Numbered from the stretch's first letter, positions 1 to 10,300 are shown. The stretch is DNA of 64,000 bases from Imperialibacter sp. EC-SDR9 (GCF_902498805.1 NZ_LR701577.1:1-64000), one strand, 5' to 3'. The notes: generated by a model from the sequence alone, not told the origin. Program-made: numbers and translations.

Positions 1-42
1 GCTCAGACGGAGCCGCATTTTAAAAAAAAAATATAATCAAAT

Positions 43-444
43 ATGAGACCTCTGCCAAGGCCGCAAGGTCTTGCTGACTCTAATATCCAACAACAACCCC
101 AGCTTTTTTTAAATGCGTTTGCCCTGCTCACCTACCCTATGCTCGTTATCTTTTCGGGCTTTTTGACCATTTTGGGCGGTTACCTCATTTCCATTGCTAC
201 TGGTGTGCTTACAGGCACGGAATACATCTACGGCATTCGATATGAATTCGTGCAATTCAACGTCTCCTTTGCGCTGATCAAGTCGGTGGCATTCGGCTTT
301 TTAGTAGCAGCCATTTCTTCTTACAAAGGATATTATACTGTCGGAGGTGCGCTGGAGGTAGGTAAATCGAGTACCAGCGCAGTGAACAATAGCTGTATTG
401 CCATTCTGGTTGCCGACTACGTATTGGCCCAACTTCTTATTTGA
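43..444 (+). CDS. MlaE-like ABC lipid-transport permease, 5' half missing
   Basis: The 133-aa product matches only the C-terminal half of MlaE-type permeases, the membrane subunit of the ABC system that moves phospholipids between the envelope membranes. Family-like segments begin near residue 25 (TYPMLVIFSG), continue with a GGYL transmembrane turn and end with SCIAILVADYVLAQLL, the usual C-terminus. Complete relatives are about 250 aa. The first ~24 residues look unrelated to the family, and an in-frame stop (34-36) closes the frame upstream, so the gene is not simply cut by the window edge. The MlaF-like ATPase starts 6 bp after the stop, so the pair was an operon. Either the gene was truncated by rearrangement near position 100-113 or the sequence has an assembly joint there. 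The family call is firm; the state of the 5' end is uncertain. Confidence 0.7.
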   Translation: MRPLPRPQGLADSNIQQQPQLFLNAFALLTYPMLVIFSGFLTILGGYLISIATGVLTGTEYIYGIRYEFVQFNVSFALIKSVAFGFLVAAISSYKGYYTVGGALEVGKSSTSAVNNSCIAILVADYVLAQLLI

Positions 445-450
445 TTTTGT

Positions 451-1206
451 ATGATTGAGATAGAAAACATCAAGAAATCTTTTGACGGAAAGGCCATATT
501 GCATGGCATTTCTGGCACGTTCGAAAAGGGCAAAACCAACCTGATCATTGGCGCCAGCGGCACAGGAAAAAGTGTGCTTCTCAAGTGTATTGTGGGCCTG
601 GTAAAACCCGATGAGGGAACGGTGACCTACGATGGGCGGGATTTCACACACGGCGACAAGAGCCTCAGAACAGATATCAGACGTGAAATAGGCATGTTGT
701 TTCAGGGCGGAGCGCTCTTCGATTCCATGAATGTGGAGGCCAATGTTATGTTTCCGCTCAATGTACTTACTAAGATGCCTCAGGCGGAAAAGCTCGACAG
801 GGTGAACTTTTGTCTCGAAAGAGTGGGGCTGGCTGGCGTGAATAAAAAAATGCCATCGGAAGTCAGCGGAGGAATGAAAAAGCGGGTGGGTATTGCCAGG
901 GCCATTGTCAACAACTCCAAGTACCTGTTTTGCGATGAGCCCAATTCCGGGCTGGATCCACAAACGTCGATAACAATAGACAACCTGATTCAGGAGATCA
1001 CCTATGAATTCGACATTACCACGGTAGTTGTTACCCACGACATGAACTCAGTAATGGAGATTGGCGACTATATCCTGTTCATGCATCAGGGCCAAAAAAA
1101 ATGGGAAGGCAGCACCGACACAATTGCACAGGCAGATGTACCGGAATTGAAAGACTTTATATTCGCCAACAAATTGATGCGAACAATGATTAAAGATGTG
1201 AAATAA
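451..1206 (+). CDS. MlaF-like ABC transporter ATP-binding protein
   Basis: A 251-aa cytoplasmic ATPase that powers an MlaE-type phospholipid transporter at the inner membrane. It has Walker A GASGTGKS (about residues 35-42), an ABC signature variant VSGGMKKRVGIARAI (about 138-152), Walker B YLFCDEPNSGLDP and the switch histidine in VVVTHDM. Length and motif spacing are normal for the family. It starts 6 bp after the stop of the MlaE-like permease, consistent with co-transcription and a shared complex. No MCE-domain (MlaD) gene is adjacent downstream, so that partner must lie elsewhere. Confidence 0.9.
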   Translation: MIEIENIKKSFDGKAILHGISGTFEKGKTNLIIGASGTGKSVLLKCIVGLVKPDEGTVTYDGRDFTHGDKSLRTDIRREIGMLFQGGALFDSMNVEANVMFPLNVLTKMPQAEKLDRVNFCLERVGLAGVNKKMPSEVSGGMKKRVGIARAIVNNSKYLFCDEPNSGLDPQTSITIDNLIQEITYEFDITTVVVTHDMNSVMEIGDYILFMHQGQKKWEGSTDTIAQADVPELKDFIFANKLMRTMIKDVK

Positions 1207-1321
1207 GCTGATGGCATTTCGCTCATCTTGTTTTTGCTTTGAACATGAAATAAGAAAATAGATTTGAATTATTAACCAGAGTTGGTCGACGAAACATAGC
1301 CGAACAACCGCTTTCCCCACA

Positions 1322-1639
1322 ATGCACAGTAAAGTTTCCTTTTTCCGGTTTGTTGCCACCATCGAAGGCATTTCCTTCCTCGTATTGCTATTGATCGCTA
1401 TGCCATTGAAGTACTGGATGGGTCAGCCACTAGCCGTCAGGTATGTGGGAATGGCTCACGGCGTCCTGTTCCTCCTCTACATTCCGGCCTTGTTGTTAGC
1501 GGCTCCTGTGTTAAAATGGGGCTTTTTGATGACATTCAGAGCGTTTCTAGCCTCTTTTCTACCGGGCGGCACTTTTTTGCTCGACAGGCAAATTGTAAAA
1601 GACTGGAAAGAGATCAATTCTTCAGCAAACAACAGCTAA
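1322..1639 (+). CDS. DUF3817 family integral membrane protein
   Basis: A 105-aa protein with about three hydrophobic segments. It carries the family-like start FRFVATIEGISFLVLL, a central KYWMGQP loop with a conserved GMAHGVLF segment, and a C-terminal DRQ motif. This matches the DUF3817 family, small inner-membrane proteins of unknown function that are common in Bacteroidota and Actinobacteria. It lies 115 bp downstream of the MlaF-like gene and may have its own promoter. No function can be assigned. Confidence 0.75.
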   Translation: MHSKVSFFRFVATIEGISFLVLLLIAMPLKYWMGQPLAVRYVGMAHGVLFLLYIPALLLAAPVLKWGFLMTFRAFLASFLPGGTFLLDRQIVKDWKEINSSANNS

Positions 1640-1720
1640 CTATCCGCATTTAAGAGCCCTGAAGTAGTACCTTGATAGAAAATTGGCTTTCTTTATTGCC
1701 ATTACCGGATCATTTAACCT

Positions 1721-2584
1721 ATGAAAACCCTTCTTTTTTCTTCGCTGTTTTTAGTCACCCACTGTCTCTTTGCCCAATCACCGCAGGCGTTTGAAATCTA
1801 CAATTCAAAAGGCAAGCAGGTTGCTTACGAAAAAATGCTAAAGGACGTTTCCCGGGCCGATGTGGTCTTCTTCGGTGAGCTGCACGACAATTCCATCAAC
1901 CACTGGCTCGAGCTGCAGGTAACTAAAGGCTTATACGCTGAACATGGCAAAGAGCTGGTAGTCGCCATGGAGATGCTCGAGGCCGATGATCAGCTGGTGG
2001 TGGACGAATTCATGAGCGGCCTTATCGAAGAGAGGCATTTGCTCAAGGAAGCTAAAATGTGGGACAACTATAAAACGGACTACAAACCCATCGTAGAATT
2101 TGCCAAAGAACACCAACTGAAAGTGGTGGCGTCAAATATCCCCCGAAGGTATGCCAACCTAGTATACCGAAAAGGGCCTGATGCGCTCAATAACCTACCC
2201 GACGAAGCAAAAAAATACATTGCCCCTCTTCCCCTGGAAATTGACCTGAACTTACCCGGTTATCAGGAAATGATAGAGTCGATGGGTGGACACGGTGCCC
2301 CGGGAAGCGCCGAAAACCTGGCCAGTTCTCAGGCAAGCAAAGACGCAACAATGGGCTGGTTCATCAGCAAAGAAAGTAAGAGCAAGGTCATTCACTTCAA
2401 TGGCTCCTACCATTCCAAAAATGGCGAAGGCATCATTTGGTACCTGAACAAATACAACAAGAAGGCAAGCGTGGCTACCATCCACTGTGTGGAGCAAGAA
2501 AACATCGGAGAGCTGGGAGAGGGAAATGTTGGTGCTGCGGATTTTATCATTGTGATCCCCTCTGATATGACGAAAACATACTAA
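1721..2584 (+). CDS. ChaN-like (Tiki/TraB superfamily) exported protein
   Basis: The 287-aa product has an N-terminal signal peptide ending near LFAQS. The mature part contains VVFFGELHDN followed by HWLELQ, then AMEMLEADDQ and a C-terminal IHFNGSYHSKNGEGI segment. These match the ChaN/DUF399 haem-binding family within the Tiki/TraB-like superfamily, where the GE..D and histidine motifs form the conserved core. Some relatives bind haem and the superfamily includes metal-dependent proteases. No lipobox is obvious, so a periplasmic or surface location is inferred. It stands alone between the DUF3817 gene and a histidine kinase on the same strand. Confidence 0.75.
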   Translation: MKTLLFSSLFLVTHCLFAQSPQAFEIYNSKGKQVAYEKMLKDVSRADVVFFGELHDNSINHWLELQVTKGLYAEHGKELVVAMEMLEADDQLVVDEFMSGLIEERHLLKEAKMWDNYKTDYKPIVEFAKEHQLKVVASNIPRRYANLVYRKGPDALNNLPDEAKKYIAPLPLEIDLNLPGYQEMIESMGGHGAPGSAENLASSQASKDATMGWFISKESKSKVIHFNGSYHSKNGEGIIWYLNKYNKKASVATIHCVEQENIGELGEGNVGAADFIIVIPSDMTKTY

Positions 2585-2696
2585 AGGCAACCGTTGCAAT
2601 CGATCAGGTGGCATTTGGATAAGCAGATTCCAGATTATTTTTTTACTTTCATACAATTTTAAGCTCCAACAGGCTTCTTTTTTTTCGACCAGCACA

Positions 2697-4457
2697 ATGA
2701 ATTTACTTAAGAAAGCACTCGGGAAGCTGCTGCCTGCCAGAGATGCCTCCAGGCCTATAGAAGAAAGGCTTTTTGAGATCACACTCTGCCTGACTATCCT
2801 CACGCTACTGTTGTGGTCGTTGGTAGGCATACTGTCGCAATTCAATTCAACTGTCCTCGGCATCTATCTGTTCGCACTGTGTTTTTACTCTGCGGTCTAT
2901 TTGGCTGTTAAAAAAGGCATATCCTTTCGTCTTACTACCTCTGTTTATTATATCTCTGCATTGCTCATCATCTCCTTTGGCTGGCTCCCCTCCGGCGGCA
3001 TCCGTGGTGCTGTGATGCACATGTGTGTGCTCATCTACATCTCAGGGCTTTTGGTTTTACCTATACGCCGTTATATCATCTTTATCATATCCACGATTTG
3101 CGTGGTGATCATTTTCGTCACCATCGAGTACTACCACAGAGACCTGGCCGTGCCCTACACTGATTATGTGAGCGAATGGAGAGATCTTTCGATAGCGGGG
3201 GTGGTCATGCTGGTGGTGATGGGCTTTGCTTTCTATATTTTCAAAAAAGAGTATTTGCAAGACAGAGAGCATCTGCAACGAATGAACCTCGAGTTGGGTA
3301 CTGCCAAAGAAAGGGCCGAATCGGCCGATAAGGCTAAGAGTCAATTTCTGGCTACCATCAGTCACGAAATGCGAACACCGCTCAATGGAATCGTCGGACT
3401 TGCGGAACTAATCGAGAAAACCAATCTTGACAAAGAACAGAGCGAGCTTGTAAAAAACCTGGCAACCAGCAGCCACATACTTTCAGGCTTGATTACTGAT
3501 GTGCTTGACATCACCATGATTGAAAACAACCGGGTGACGTTACAAGAAGATGCTTTTGAGCTGAAGGATGTAACGAAGGATATCAGCCAGCTATTTCATG
3601 GATTTGAGTCGGTGAAAACCAGTAAGGTTTCCATTGAGTTGGTACACGCCAGCAAATCCGACATTCACCTGATGGGTGACCTTAAGAGGATCAGGCAAAT
3701 CCTTATTAACCTGACAACGAATGCGGTCAAATTCACGCCGGCAGGAAAAGTGACCATGTCTACCACCGTTGTGAGAAAAGAAGATAAGATTGCCACAGTT
3801 CTTTTCAAAGTTGACGACACCGGCATTGGCATTCCAAAGAGTCAGCACTCCAAAGTGTTTTCAAGATTCTTCAAGCATGAAACTGGCTTGGCGATGATAG
3901 GCACCGGGTTGGGCCTCTCGATTGCCAAAAGCCTCACCGACTTGATGAAAGGGAAGATATGGTTCTCTTCTGCGGAGAACAAAGGCAGTTCGTTTTATTT
4001 GGAACTTCCACTGGCACTAGCCAGCCAAGCTCACCATGCGGGGGCGGAAAAATACGCTCAACCAATAACCTTTAGTGAACTATCCATCCTTGTGGCAGAA
4101 GACGTACCTATCAATAGGCTTGTGATGCTTAAAATACTCAAGAACATTGGCATCACGAAAATAGAAGTGGCTGAAGATGGGGAGCAGGCTGTGACCCTGG
4201 CTTCTTCTCAAACCTTCGACTTTATATTGATGGACATTTTAATGCCCAGAATGGACGGTATTGAAGCAGCCCAGAGAATTCTTGAGATATTTCGGGAGAG
4301 ACATCAAATCCCCCCTTTTATCATTGCTGTTACTGCCAATGCTATGACGGAAGATGAAGCCAAATGCCGGGAAGCCGGGATGGTTGATTTTATCACTAAA
4401 CCTTTTACCACTGACGCCCTCACAGCAGTTTTCACACGTCTTTGGAGCTCAGTTTAG
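2697..4457 (+). CDS. Hybrid sensor histidine kinase/response regulator
   Basis: The 586-aa protein begins with about six hydrophobic segments (residues 25-185), followed by a short coiled linker. A HisKA domain carries ISHEMRTPLNG with phospho-acceptor His223. A HATPase_c domain shows the N box (LINLTTNAVKF), G1 (DDTGIGIP) and G2 (GTGLGLSI) motifs. A C-terminal receiver domain has acidic residues in VAEDVP, the phospho-acceptor Asp513 in LMDILMPRMDG, and a conserved lysine in FITKPFT. This is a membrane-bound hybrid kinase that can pass phosphate internally from His to Asp. No partner regulator or output domain is adjacent, so target genes are unknown. The sensor region matches no input domain I can name. 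Confidence 0.88.
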   Translation: MNLLKKALGKLLPARDASRPIEERLFEITLCLTILTLLLWSLVGILSQFNSTVLGIYLFALCFYSAVYLAVKKGISFRLTTSVYYISALLIISFGWLPSGGIRGAVMHMCVLIYISGLLVLPIRRYIIFIISTICVVIIFVTIEYYHRDLAVPYTDYVSEWRDLSIAGVVMLVVMGFAFYIFKKEYLQDREHLQRMNLELGTAKERAESADKAKSQFLATISHEMRTPLNGIVGLAELIEKTNLDKEQSELVKNLATSSHILSGLITDVLDITMIENNRVTLQEDAFELKDVTKDISQLFHGFESVKTSKVSIELVHASKSDIHLMGDLKRIRQILINLTTNAVKFTPAGKVTMSTTVVRKEDKIATVLFKVDDTGIGIPKSQHSKVFSRFFKHETGLAMIGTGLGLSIAKSLTDLMKGKIWFSSAENKGSSFYLELPLALASQAHHAGAEKYAQPITFSELSILVAEDVPINRLVMLKILKNIGITKIEVAEDGEQAVTLASSQTFDFILMDILMPRMDGIEAAQRILEIFRERHQIPPFIIAVTANAMTEDEAKCREAGMVDFITKPFTTDALTAVFTRLWSSV

Positions 4458-4690
4458 CTCTCGTCATCAGCATCATTATATACGCACAAATCACAGCCCA
4501 GCGCCATTCGACATATCAGTTTGGCTCGCTCACCAAAAATTGTTTAACTTACTGACAAGCTATAGCAGTCAACCTTTGACTTTGCCGACCTTATAAAAAA
4601 CTCACTGTTCTTAATATAATTTTTTCTTGAAATAATTAAATTATTTTTAGGGACGTGTTTTTTGCATATATTTAAGTGATCAGCCTAGCT

Positions 4691-5509
4691 ATGGGAAATA
4701 CCGTTGCCATTTATAATTTTAAAGGAGGGGTGGGCAAAACCACGACTGCTCTCAATCTTGGCTACGCATGGTCCCGCCAATTCAAAGTACTTTTGATCGA
4801 TTGCGATCCACAGTGCAATCTTAGCAACTCCCTGGGGGCCGATAATTCTACAAAGTCCATTTACCGATACATCAAAGACCTGTTGCATGACAACCTCCCT
4901 GAGAGTATTGAAGCGCAGGAGGTAACACCATATATGCACCTGTTGCCCGGGGACTACCTGATGACGGAAATGGAGTCGAACAGCAGGTTTATTTCGTTTG
5001 GTCCCAATATCGTGCAGAAGCTGGGGTACGTGTTACGTAAGGATTACGATATCGTGATCATGGACATGCCCACTCATTTCGGAGGACTGGTAAAATCGAT
5101 GCTTACTGACGTAGACAGTATCCTGATTCCGGCTCTTGCTGATTCGTTCTCCATTGATGGCATCAAAAAACTGCTAACGTTTCTTTACACCGTTGAAAGA
5201 AAAAGGCCGCTGAACATACTGGGGATCTATTTCAACATGTACAAACAGTCGCTCATCCACCACAGAGAAAAGTATGCTGAGGCAATGACGGAATTTGAAG
5301 ACCTGATGCTGGAAAGCACCGTCTCGAACTCCATCAAGGTAAGCGAGGCCATAGATATTGGCAAATCCATGAACAGGGTCAATCCTGAAAACAAGTCAGC
5401 CATCGACTTCCTCAAGCTCAGCGACGAGCTGATGGCCAAGTTCAATAACACCTTTTTGTCTTCGAAATTCATCTCCGAGGAGTTCCTGGAGAATATCAAG
5501 ACGAGGTAA
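4691..5509 (+). CDS. Orphan ParA/Soj-like ATPase
   Basis: The 272-aa product is a deviant Walker A ATPase of the ParA/MinD class. KGGVGKTTTALNLG lies at the N-terminus, CDPQCNLSNSLG follows after strand 2, and VIMDMP stands in the usual DxPP position. ParA proteins segregate plasmids, chromosome origins or protein clusters with a ParB-like partner. No parB is adjacent, so this is an orphan. I chose ATG at 4691 because the P-loop then sits at the usual distance from the N-terminus; a GTG at 4676 would add five residues. The upstream spacer is very AT-rich. Its cargo cannot be told from the sequence. Confidence 0.8.
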   Translation: MGNTVAIYNFKGGVGKTTTALNLGYAWSRQFKVLLIDCDPQCNLSNSLGADNSTKSIYRYIKDLLHDNLPESIEAQEVTPYMHLLPGDYLMTEMESNSRFISFGPNIVQKLGYVLRKDYDIVIMDMPTHFGGLVKSMLTDVDSILIPALADSFSIDGIKKLLTFLYTVERKRPLNILGIYFNMYKQSLIHHREKYAEAMTEFEDLMLESTVSNSIKVSEAIDIGKSMNRVNPENKSAIDFLKLSDELMAKFNNTFLSSKFISEEFLENIKTR

Positions 5510-5873
5510 GGCTCTGAAAAGGATTCAACCGCTGAGAAAACCGAAAACACAGCGCCAGGGAGAAATACCGCCCGGCTTTCGGTAAACGCAAACTCCTCAC
5601 AGTAGTCCCGTAGGGACGACACATAGGTAAACTCCACCAACACGTAAAACAAGCACTGCCAGTGCCGTCAGGTACGGCACATGGCGCACCCACGTGCCTA
5701 CGAAAAAAACTTCCTACAACAACCTGGCTAATACAAACCACTCCCCACCTTTCTTCCACTTCAAAGGTTGAAGCCGCTTCAATAGCCTCATTGCTCCTCA
5801 TCAAAAAGCCAAAGCATCGTTCTCCTCAAATTACTATATTCATTCAAAACATACCTTAACTACAATAATTACC
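5510..5873 (+). other. Intergenic spacer with dispersed hairpin element
   Basis: About 360 bp between the ParA-like and ManD-like genes. It contains the paired-hairpin repeat listed separately (5604-5682) and no convincing gene. Short open frames across it lack family-like composition and overlap the repeat. Confidence 0.6.
5604..5682 (+). repeat. Paired-hairpin dispersed repeat, copy 1
   Basis: Two short palindromic sequences, AGTCCCGTAGGGACGACA (5604-5621) and AGTGCCGTCAGGTACGGCA (5661-5679), start exactly 57 bp apart. A second copy in the same orientation with the same 57-bp offset lies at 16381-16455. Both halves can fold into small GC-rich hairpins. It resembles the non-coding palindromic repeats scattered through many Bacteroidota genomes; function unknown. 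Confidence 0.7.
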
Positions 5874-7229
5874 ATGGAAAACGAGAACAATAAAACCAAT
5901 ATTGGGCGGCGGGAAGTCATTAAAGGGCTCGGCCTTGGAGCCACTGGCACGTTTCTGGGGGCTGCCAATCCAGCAGTGGCGGGCGTGTATGAAGCCGCCA
6001 CGAAAGCCCTCCCTCCTCTTACCATCACCAATGTGAAGGCCATTTCGACCTGCCCTCATGGCATAGAGCTGATCGTGGTAAAAGTGGAAACCAGCGAACC
6101 CGGATTATATGGCCTCGGCTGTGCCACCTTCCGCCAGCGGGCCCGGCCTGTTATTTCTGCCATCAACGACTACCTCAACGACTTCTGCAAGGGCAAAAGC
6201 GTCGACAACATCGAAGACATGTGGCAAACCGCCTACGTAAGCTCCTACTGGCGCAACGGCCCGGTGCTCAACAATGCCCTGAGCGGCCTCGACCAGGCCC
6301 TGTGGGATATCAAAGGCAAGCGTGCCAATATGCCGGTGTACCAGCTGCTGGGTGGGAAGTGCCGTTTTGCCATCCCCTGCTACTCTCATGCGTCGGGCAA
6401 CTCCCCGGAAGCCGTAGCCGACGATGCCAAGCGAATCATGGACGAGGGCTACAAGTATGTGCGCATTCAAATGGGCGGCTATGGTGCTGCAGGCGTGGCG
6501 TCGGTGCCCGACTTCAAAGCCAAAGGCTTCGGAATGCCTGACGACAACTACATGGATCCTTACTTCTACATGAAGAGTGTGCCCGAGATCTTCGCCAAAA
6601 CCCGGGAGGTATGCGGTGAAAGAGTGGAGCTGCTGCACGACATCCATGAACGCCTTCAGCCCAACGATGCCATCAACATGATCCGCAAGCTGGAAGAGTT
6701 CAGGCCTTTCTTTATCGAAGACCCTTTCTCTCCTGAAAACATTGGCTATTTCAGGCAGCTTAGGCAGCAGAGCAGCGTGCCGTTGGCCATGGGCGAGCTC
6801 TACAACAATCCTCACGAATGGGTAGGCCCCATGAGTGAAAGGCTTTTTGACTTCATCCGTATTCATATTTCACAGATAGGTGGCATTACGCCCGCTATGA
6901 AGGTGGCCAGGCTGGGTGAAGCCTTCAATGTGAAAACAGCGTGGCACGGGCCTGGAGATGTGTCGCCGGTAGGCCATGCTGCCAACGCCCACATCGACTT
7001 TGCGGTATGGAACTTCGGTATCCAGGAAAGTGTGAACTTCTCAGACACGCTAAGGGAAATCTTCCCCGGCAGCCCTTTCATGAAGGACGGTTATATGTAC
7101 GTAAACGAAGCGCCTGGCCTTGGTGTGGACATTAATGAAAAGCTCGCCGCCAAGTACCCCATTCCTGAGAAGCAGTTGAACGGCTGGACACAGCTGAGAA
7201 TGCATGATGGAACGCCGGTGCGGCCTTAG
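5874..7229 (+). CDS. Tat-exported enolase-superfamily D-mannonate dehydratase-like protein
   Basis: The 451-aa protein starts with a twin-arginine type signal (GRREVIKGLGLG, about residues 13-24, then a hydrophobic stretch and an alanine-rich cleavage region). The rest matches ManD-type sugar-acid dehydratases of the enolase superfamily. Visible are SSYWRNGPVLNNALSG, ALWDIKGK, the HDIHER segment with metal-binding Asp, EDPF and GELYNN with metal-ligand Glu residues, the catalytic His in TAWHGPGDVSPVGH, and FGIQE. Family members dehydrate D-mannonate or D-gluconate to 2-keto-3-deoxy-gluconate using Mg2+. Export of such an enzyme is uncommon. No other sugar-acid genes are adjacent, so substrate is inferred from similarity only and may differ. 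Confidence 0.82.
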   Translation: MENENNKTNIGRREVIKGLGLGATGTFLGAANPAVAGVYEAATKALPPLTITNVKAISTCPHGIELIVVKVETSEPGLYGLGCATFRQRARPVISAINDYLNDFCKGKSVDNIEDMWQTAYVSSYWRNGPVLNNALSGLDQALWDIKGKRANMPVYQLLGGKCRFAIPCYSHASGNSPEAVADDAKRIMDEGYKYVRIQMGGYGAAGVASVPDFKAKGFGMPDDNYMDPYFYMKSVPEIFAKTREVCGERVELLHDIHERLQPNDAINMIRKLEEFRPFFIEDPFSPENIGYFRQLRQQSSVPLAMGELYNNPHEWVGPMSERLFDFIRIHISQIGGITPAMKVARLGEAFNVKTAWHGPGDVSPVGHAANAHIDFAVWNFGIQESVNFSDTLREIFPGSPFMKDGYMYVNEAPGLGVDINEKLAAKYPIPEKQLNGWTQLRMHDGTPVRP

Positions 7230-7243
7230 GATTTTTCCCTTTT

Positions 7244-7277
7244 AACCCTCCAAGGGGTTTTGAACCCTTGGAGGGTT
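7244..7277. terminator. Hairpin between convergent genes
   Basis: A 13-bp perfect stem (7244-7256 with 7265-7277, reading AACCCTCCAAGGG) encloses an 8-nt loop. It sits 14 bp past the ManD-like stop and before the end of the convergent WD40-caspase gene. No clear U-tract follows, so a bidirectional terminator is inferred from position and stem strength. Confidence 0.5.
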
Positions 7278-7355
7278 GACTGTCATCCTGGCTTTAGAGA
7301 TGCCTGCCTGCGCAGGTTTGGCGAAACCGTGGATCTGTATCGAGCATTTGAGTCC

Positions 7356-10300
7356 CTACTCCTTCCTAATCACCAGCGGAAAGTCCTGTCCTCGTGAAAA
7401 GGTATACGGGTATTGAGGGGTTCCTTTTAGCTTCTGGGTGAGCTCGGGCACCTGATCGTCGAGGAAGGACTTGAGTTCGTATATCGTGACTTTGCCGTCT
7501 TTGGGTGCGCCGTCCGCTGCTCCCTGCAAGCCGGAAATTAGCAGGTAGGTAAACAGCCCGTGACCAAGCTCAGCAAACTCCGTGGCAAATTGCTCACTAC
7601 CAGCCGACGCCATCACATGAATGCCCGCACTTCGGGAAAGCTGTGCAATGGCTTTTTCTTCGGCTGCTCCACGGGTGGCAAGCAGCTCTATGGATGCGCC
7701 GGACTGACAGGCATCCATCACAATTAGCTGCTTGAGTGCGTGAATGCTTTTCAAGTGTTCCTGCAGCTCGCTGGCCTCAATGGCATTTTTCTTCAACGAT
7801 GACACGTCGTACAGCCTGAGGCTTTCGGTGGGGATAAAATAGAAACTGTTGTCGACCATGCTACCATGCCCGGCGTAGTAGAAAATAAACACATCCTCGG
7901 GGTGCACTTCGGCGCTGAGTTCATCCAGCTTTTTGATGATGTTTTCCTTTGATGCCTGGTCATCGAACAACGTATGCAGCTTGATTTCCTTGAAAAGTGA
8001 TGTGCCGTTGTCGTCAATCATGCTGCTGAACGACTCAGCGTCGGGTCGGGCATAGTTCAGCGTCATCTTGGGGTTTTGGTACCTATTGATGCCCACGGCC
8101 AGGATATGGCAGGTGGCACTTTTCGAAGAATGATCCGCCATTACCTCCACGTTACTTATCGCCGATTCAATATTGTCATTGTTAGCGGCCCTGGCTTCAA
8201 AGGTGTTGGCACCTCCTATCAGGTCGACCGTGTGACGATAAGTCGTGCTCCTGCCTTTACCGGAAGGGTAGCTAAGGCCCTGCGTGTTCAACGACATGCG
8301 CTTGCCGTTGTGAAAGAGCCTCAGCTCACTTACACCGCCGCCATTGTCAATCATTTTAACATACACTTCGGCTTTGGTGGCATCGTCGGCTGGCAGCGTA
8401 GCAATTTTTACGGTAGGTGGAGGGGATTTCAGAAGCTTGGTCTGGATGTTTTTAAGGTTGCCTGACCCTCCCCTGTTCGAAAAAATCTGCGGTAGCAGGT
8501 CAGGGCGATAGAACTCCTCAAAAAACTGGTCCACAGAATAGGTGGTGGTTTTATCAACAAAGTGGATATGCTTTCTCGCCTCGTCTGTCCCGTTAAAATA
8601 GCCCTCCGGGTTTTTCACCATCCATTCGTTGGCACCAAAGTGAATGTGCTCAAAAAACTCCTTCCCTGAAGCCAGGTCCCAAAACTTGGTGGTGCCGTCC
8701 AGGGCATGGCTGATCAGCATTTTGTTGTTTTGCCCCAGCAGCAGCGAGGTGACTTCCGCCGTATGACCTTCAAAGGTCTTGACCTGCGCAGCGGTGTTGT
8801 AATCCCACACCCTGATGATTCTGTCGGCTCCAGCCGTGTAAATTTGGTTTCCGTCAGGGCTAAAGATGGCTTTGTGCACCGGGCCGACGTGGCCCGTCAG
8901 CTTCTTCGTCATCAGGCCGGTGGCAATGTCCCAAATGCGGATGGAGCCATCCCAGCTCGTTGTGAGCAGTTCTTTCTGATTGGGGCTTAGGGTCAGTGAG
9001 GAAACAATATCGGTGTGCCCAACGAACGTGCGGACGGGCAAGTGGGTGTCCAGCTCAATCATTGTCAGCGAATTGTCGAGCCTGGCCACAAACACATACA
9101 AGTCGGTGGGATGAAAAAGCAGGTTGTAGACTGACTGTGACTGGAAGTCGTAGTAGTTCACCCGCTCGCCGGTGGCTAGGTCGTATATTTTGATCGTTGC
9201 GTCCCAGCTGGCAGTGATGAGATGCTTTTCGTCGTTGCTGAATTTCACATCGAAGATGGGCTCTCTGTGGGCTTTGATGGTGCGAAGGGTATCTCCGGTG
9301 GCCACGTTCCAGAGGATGATTCGGCCATCGCCGCCACCCGTGGCCATGGTTTGGCCATTGTCCGTCAGGTCATAGCAGAGGGCTGCTTTCTCATGGCCTT
9401 TGTACTCCATGACAGTTTTGCCTGAGGCGATGTTCCACCGCTTTACCTTGGTGCCAAACTTGCCCTTGATCAGCTCCGTGCCATCTTTGGAAAGCATCAG
9501 CTCATTTTTGAACCTGATGTATTTGGCAATGTACGAGTCCCAGTAAGAGTTGGGGTCGTAATTGATGCCGCCTTTGTCCCGCTCGTTGAGCAACCCCGTG
9601 AGGGTGGTTTCGACTTGCTCAGTAGTGGTATTAAGCTTGTAGGCTGTGTTGTTGTCGCAGGCAAGCAACAGACTACCATCAGCCGCCATATGGGTTTCGT
9701 TGATTTCGGTGGCTGCTTCCGACGTTATTTCCTTCACGAGCTTCCCTGACTGATTCTCCCAAGTGACGACGCTTGATTTGGTAGCCACCCAAATGTCGTT
9801 GCCTTTCTTACTAAAACCAACGCCGGAGAGCTCTTCCACTTCCTCACCATAGGTTTGAAGCAGGTCACCGTTTGAAAGCTTGTATTTTCTTACGACCGTT
9901 TTGTTGGAGGCTACCAGCAGGGTTTTGCTGTCGTCGCTAAAAGCTACCCAGGTAGCACAGCCCCCGCACCATCCTTCTGCCTGTTCGAAAGTGTATACCT
10001 TTTCCCAGGTAGCAGTGCTGTATACATTGGCCGTTCGGTTGTCCTCTCCTATGGCCAGCCACTTGCCGTCTTTTGAAAAAGCTGCATTGATGCCATAGCC
10101 GAGGCCTTGGTCGGCATTGACTTTGAAGGACTGAACTATCTTTTTCGTCTCAAAATCCCACAGGTGTGCTTCGTTGGGATAGCCCCCTGTGAAGAAAAAC
10201 TTGGCATCATTGCTAAAAGCGACGGCAGTAAGGTATTTAGCTTCCACCGGCGTAGTGAAAATCATTTTGCCTGTAGCCACTTCCCAAATGCGGGCTGTTT

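Noticed and set aside
301-1038. Minus-strand frame opposite the MlaF-like gene
   Set aside because: The opposite strand has all ABC ATPase motifs; this frame is a shadow.
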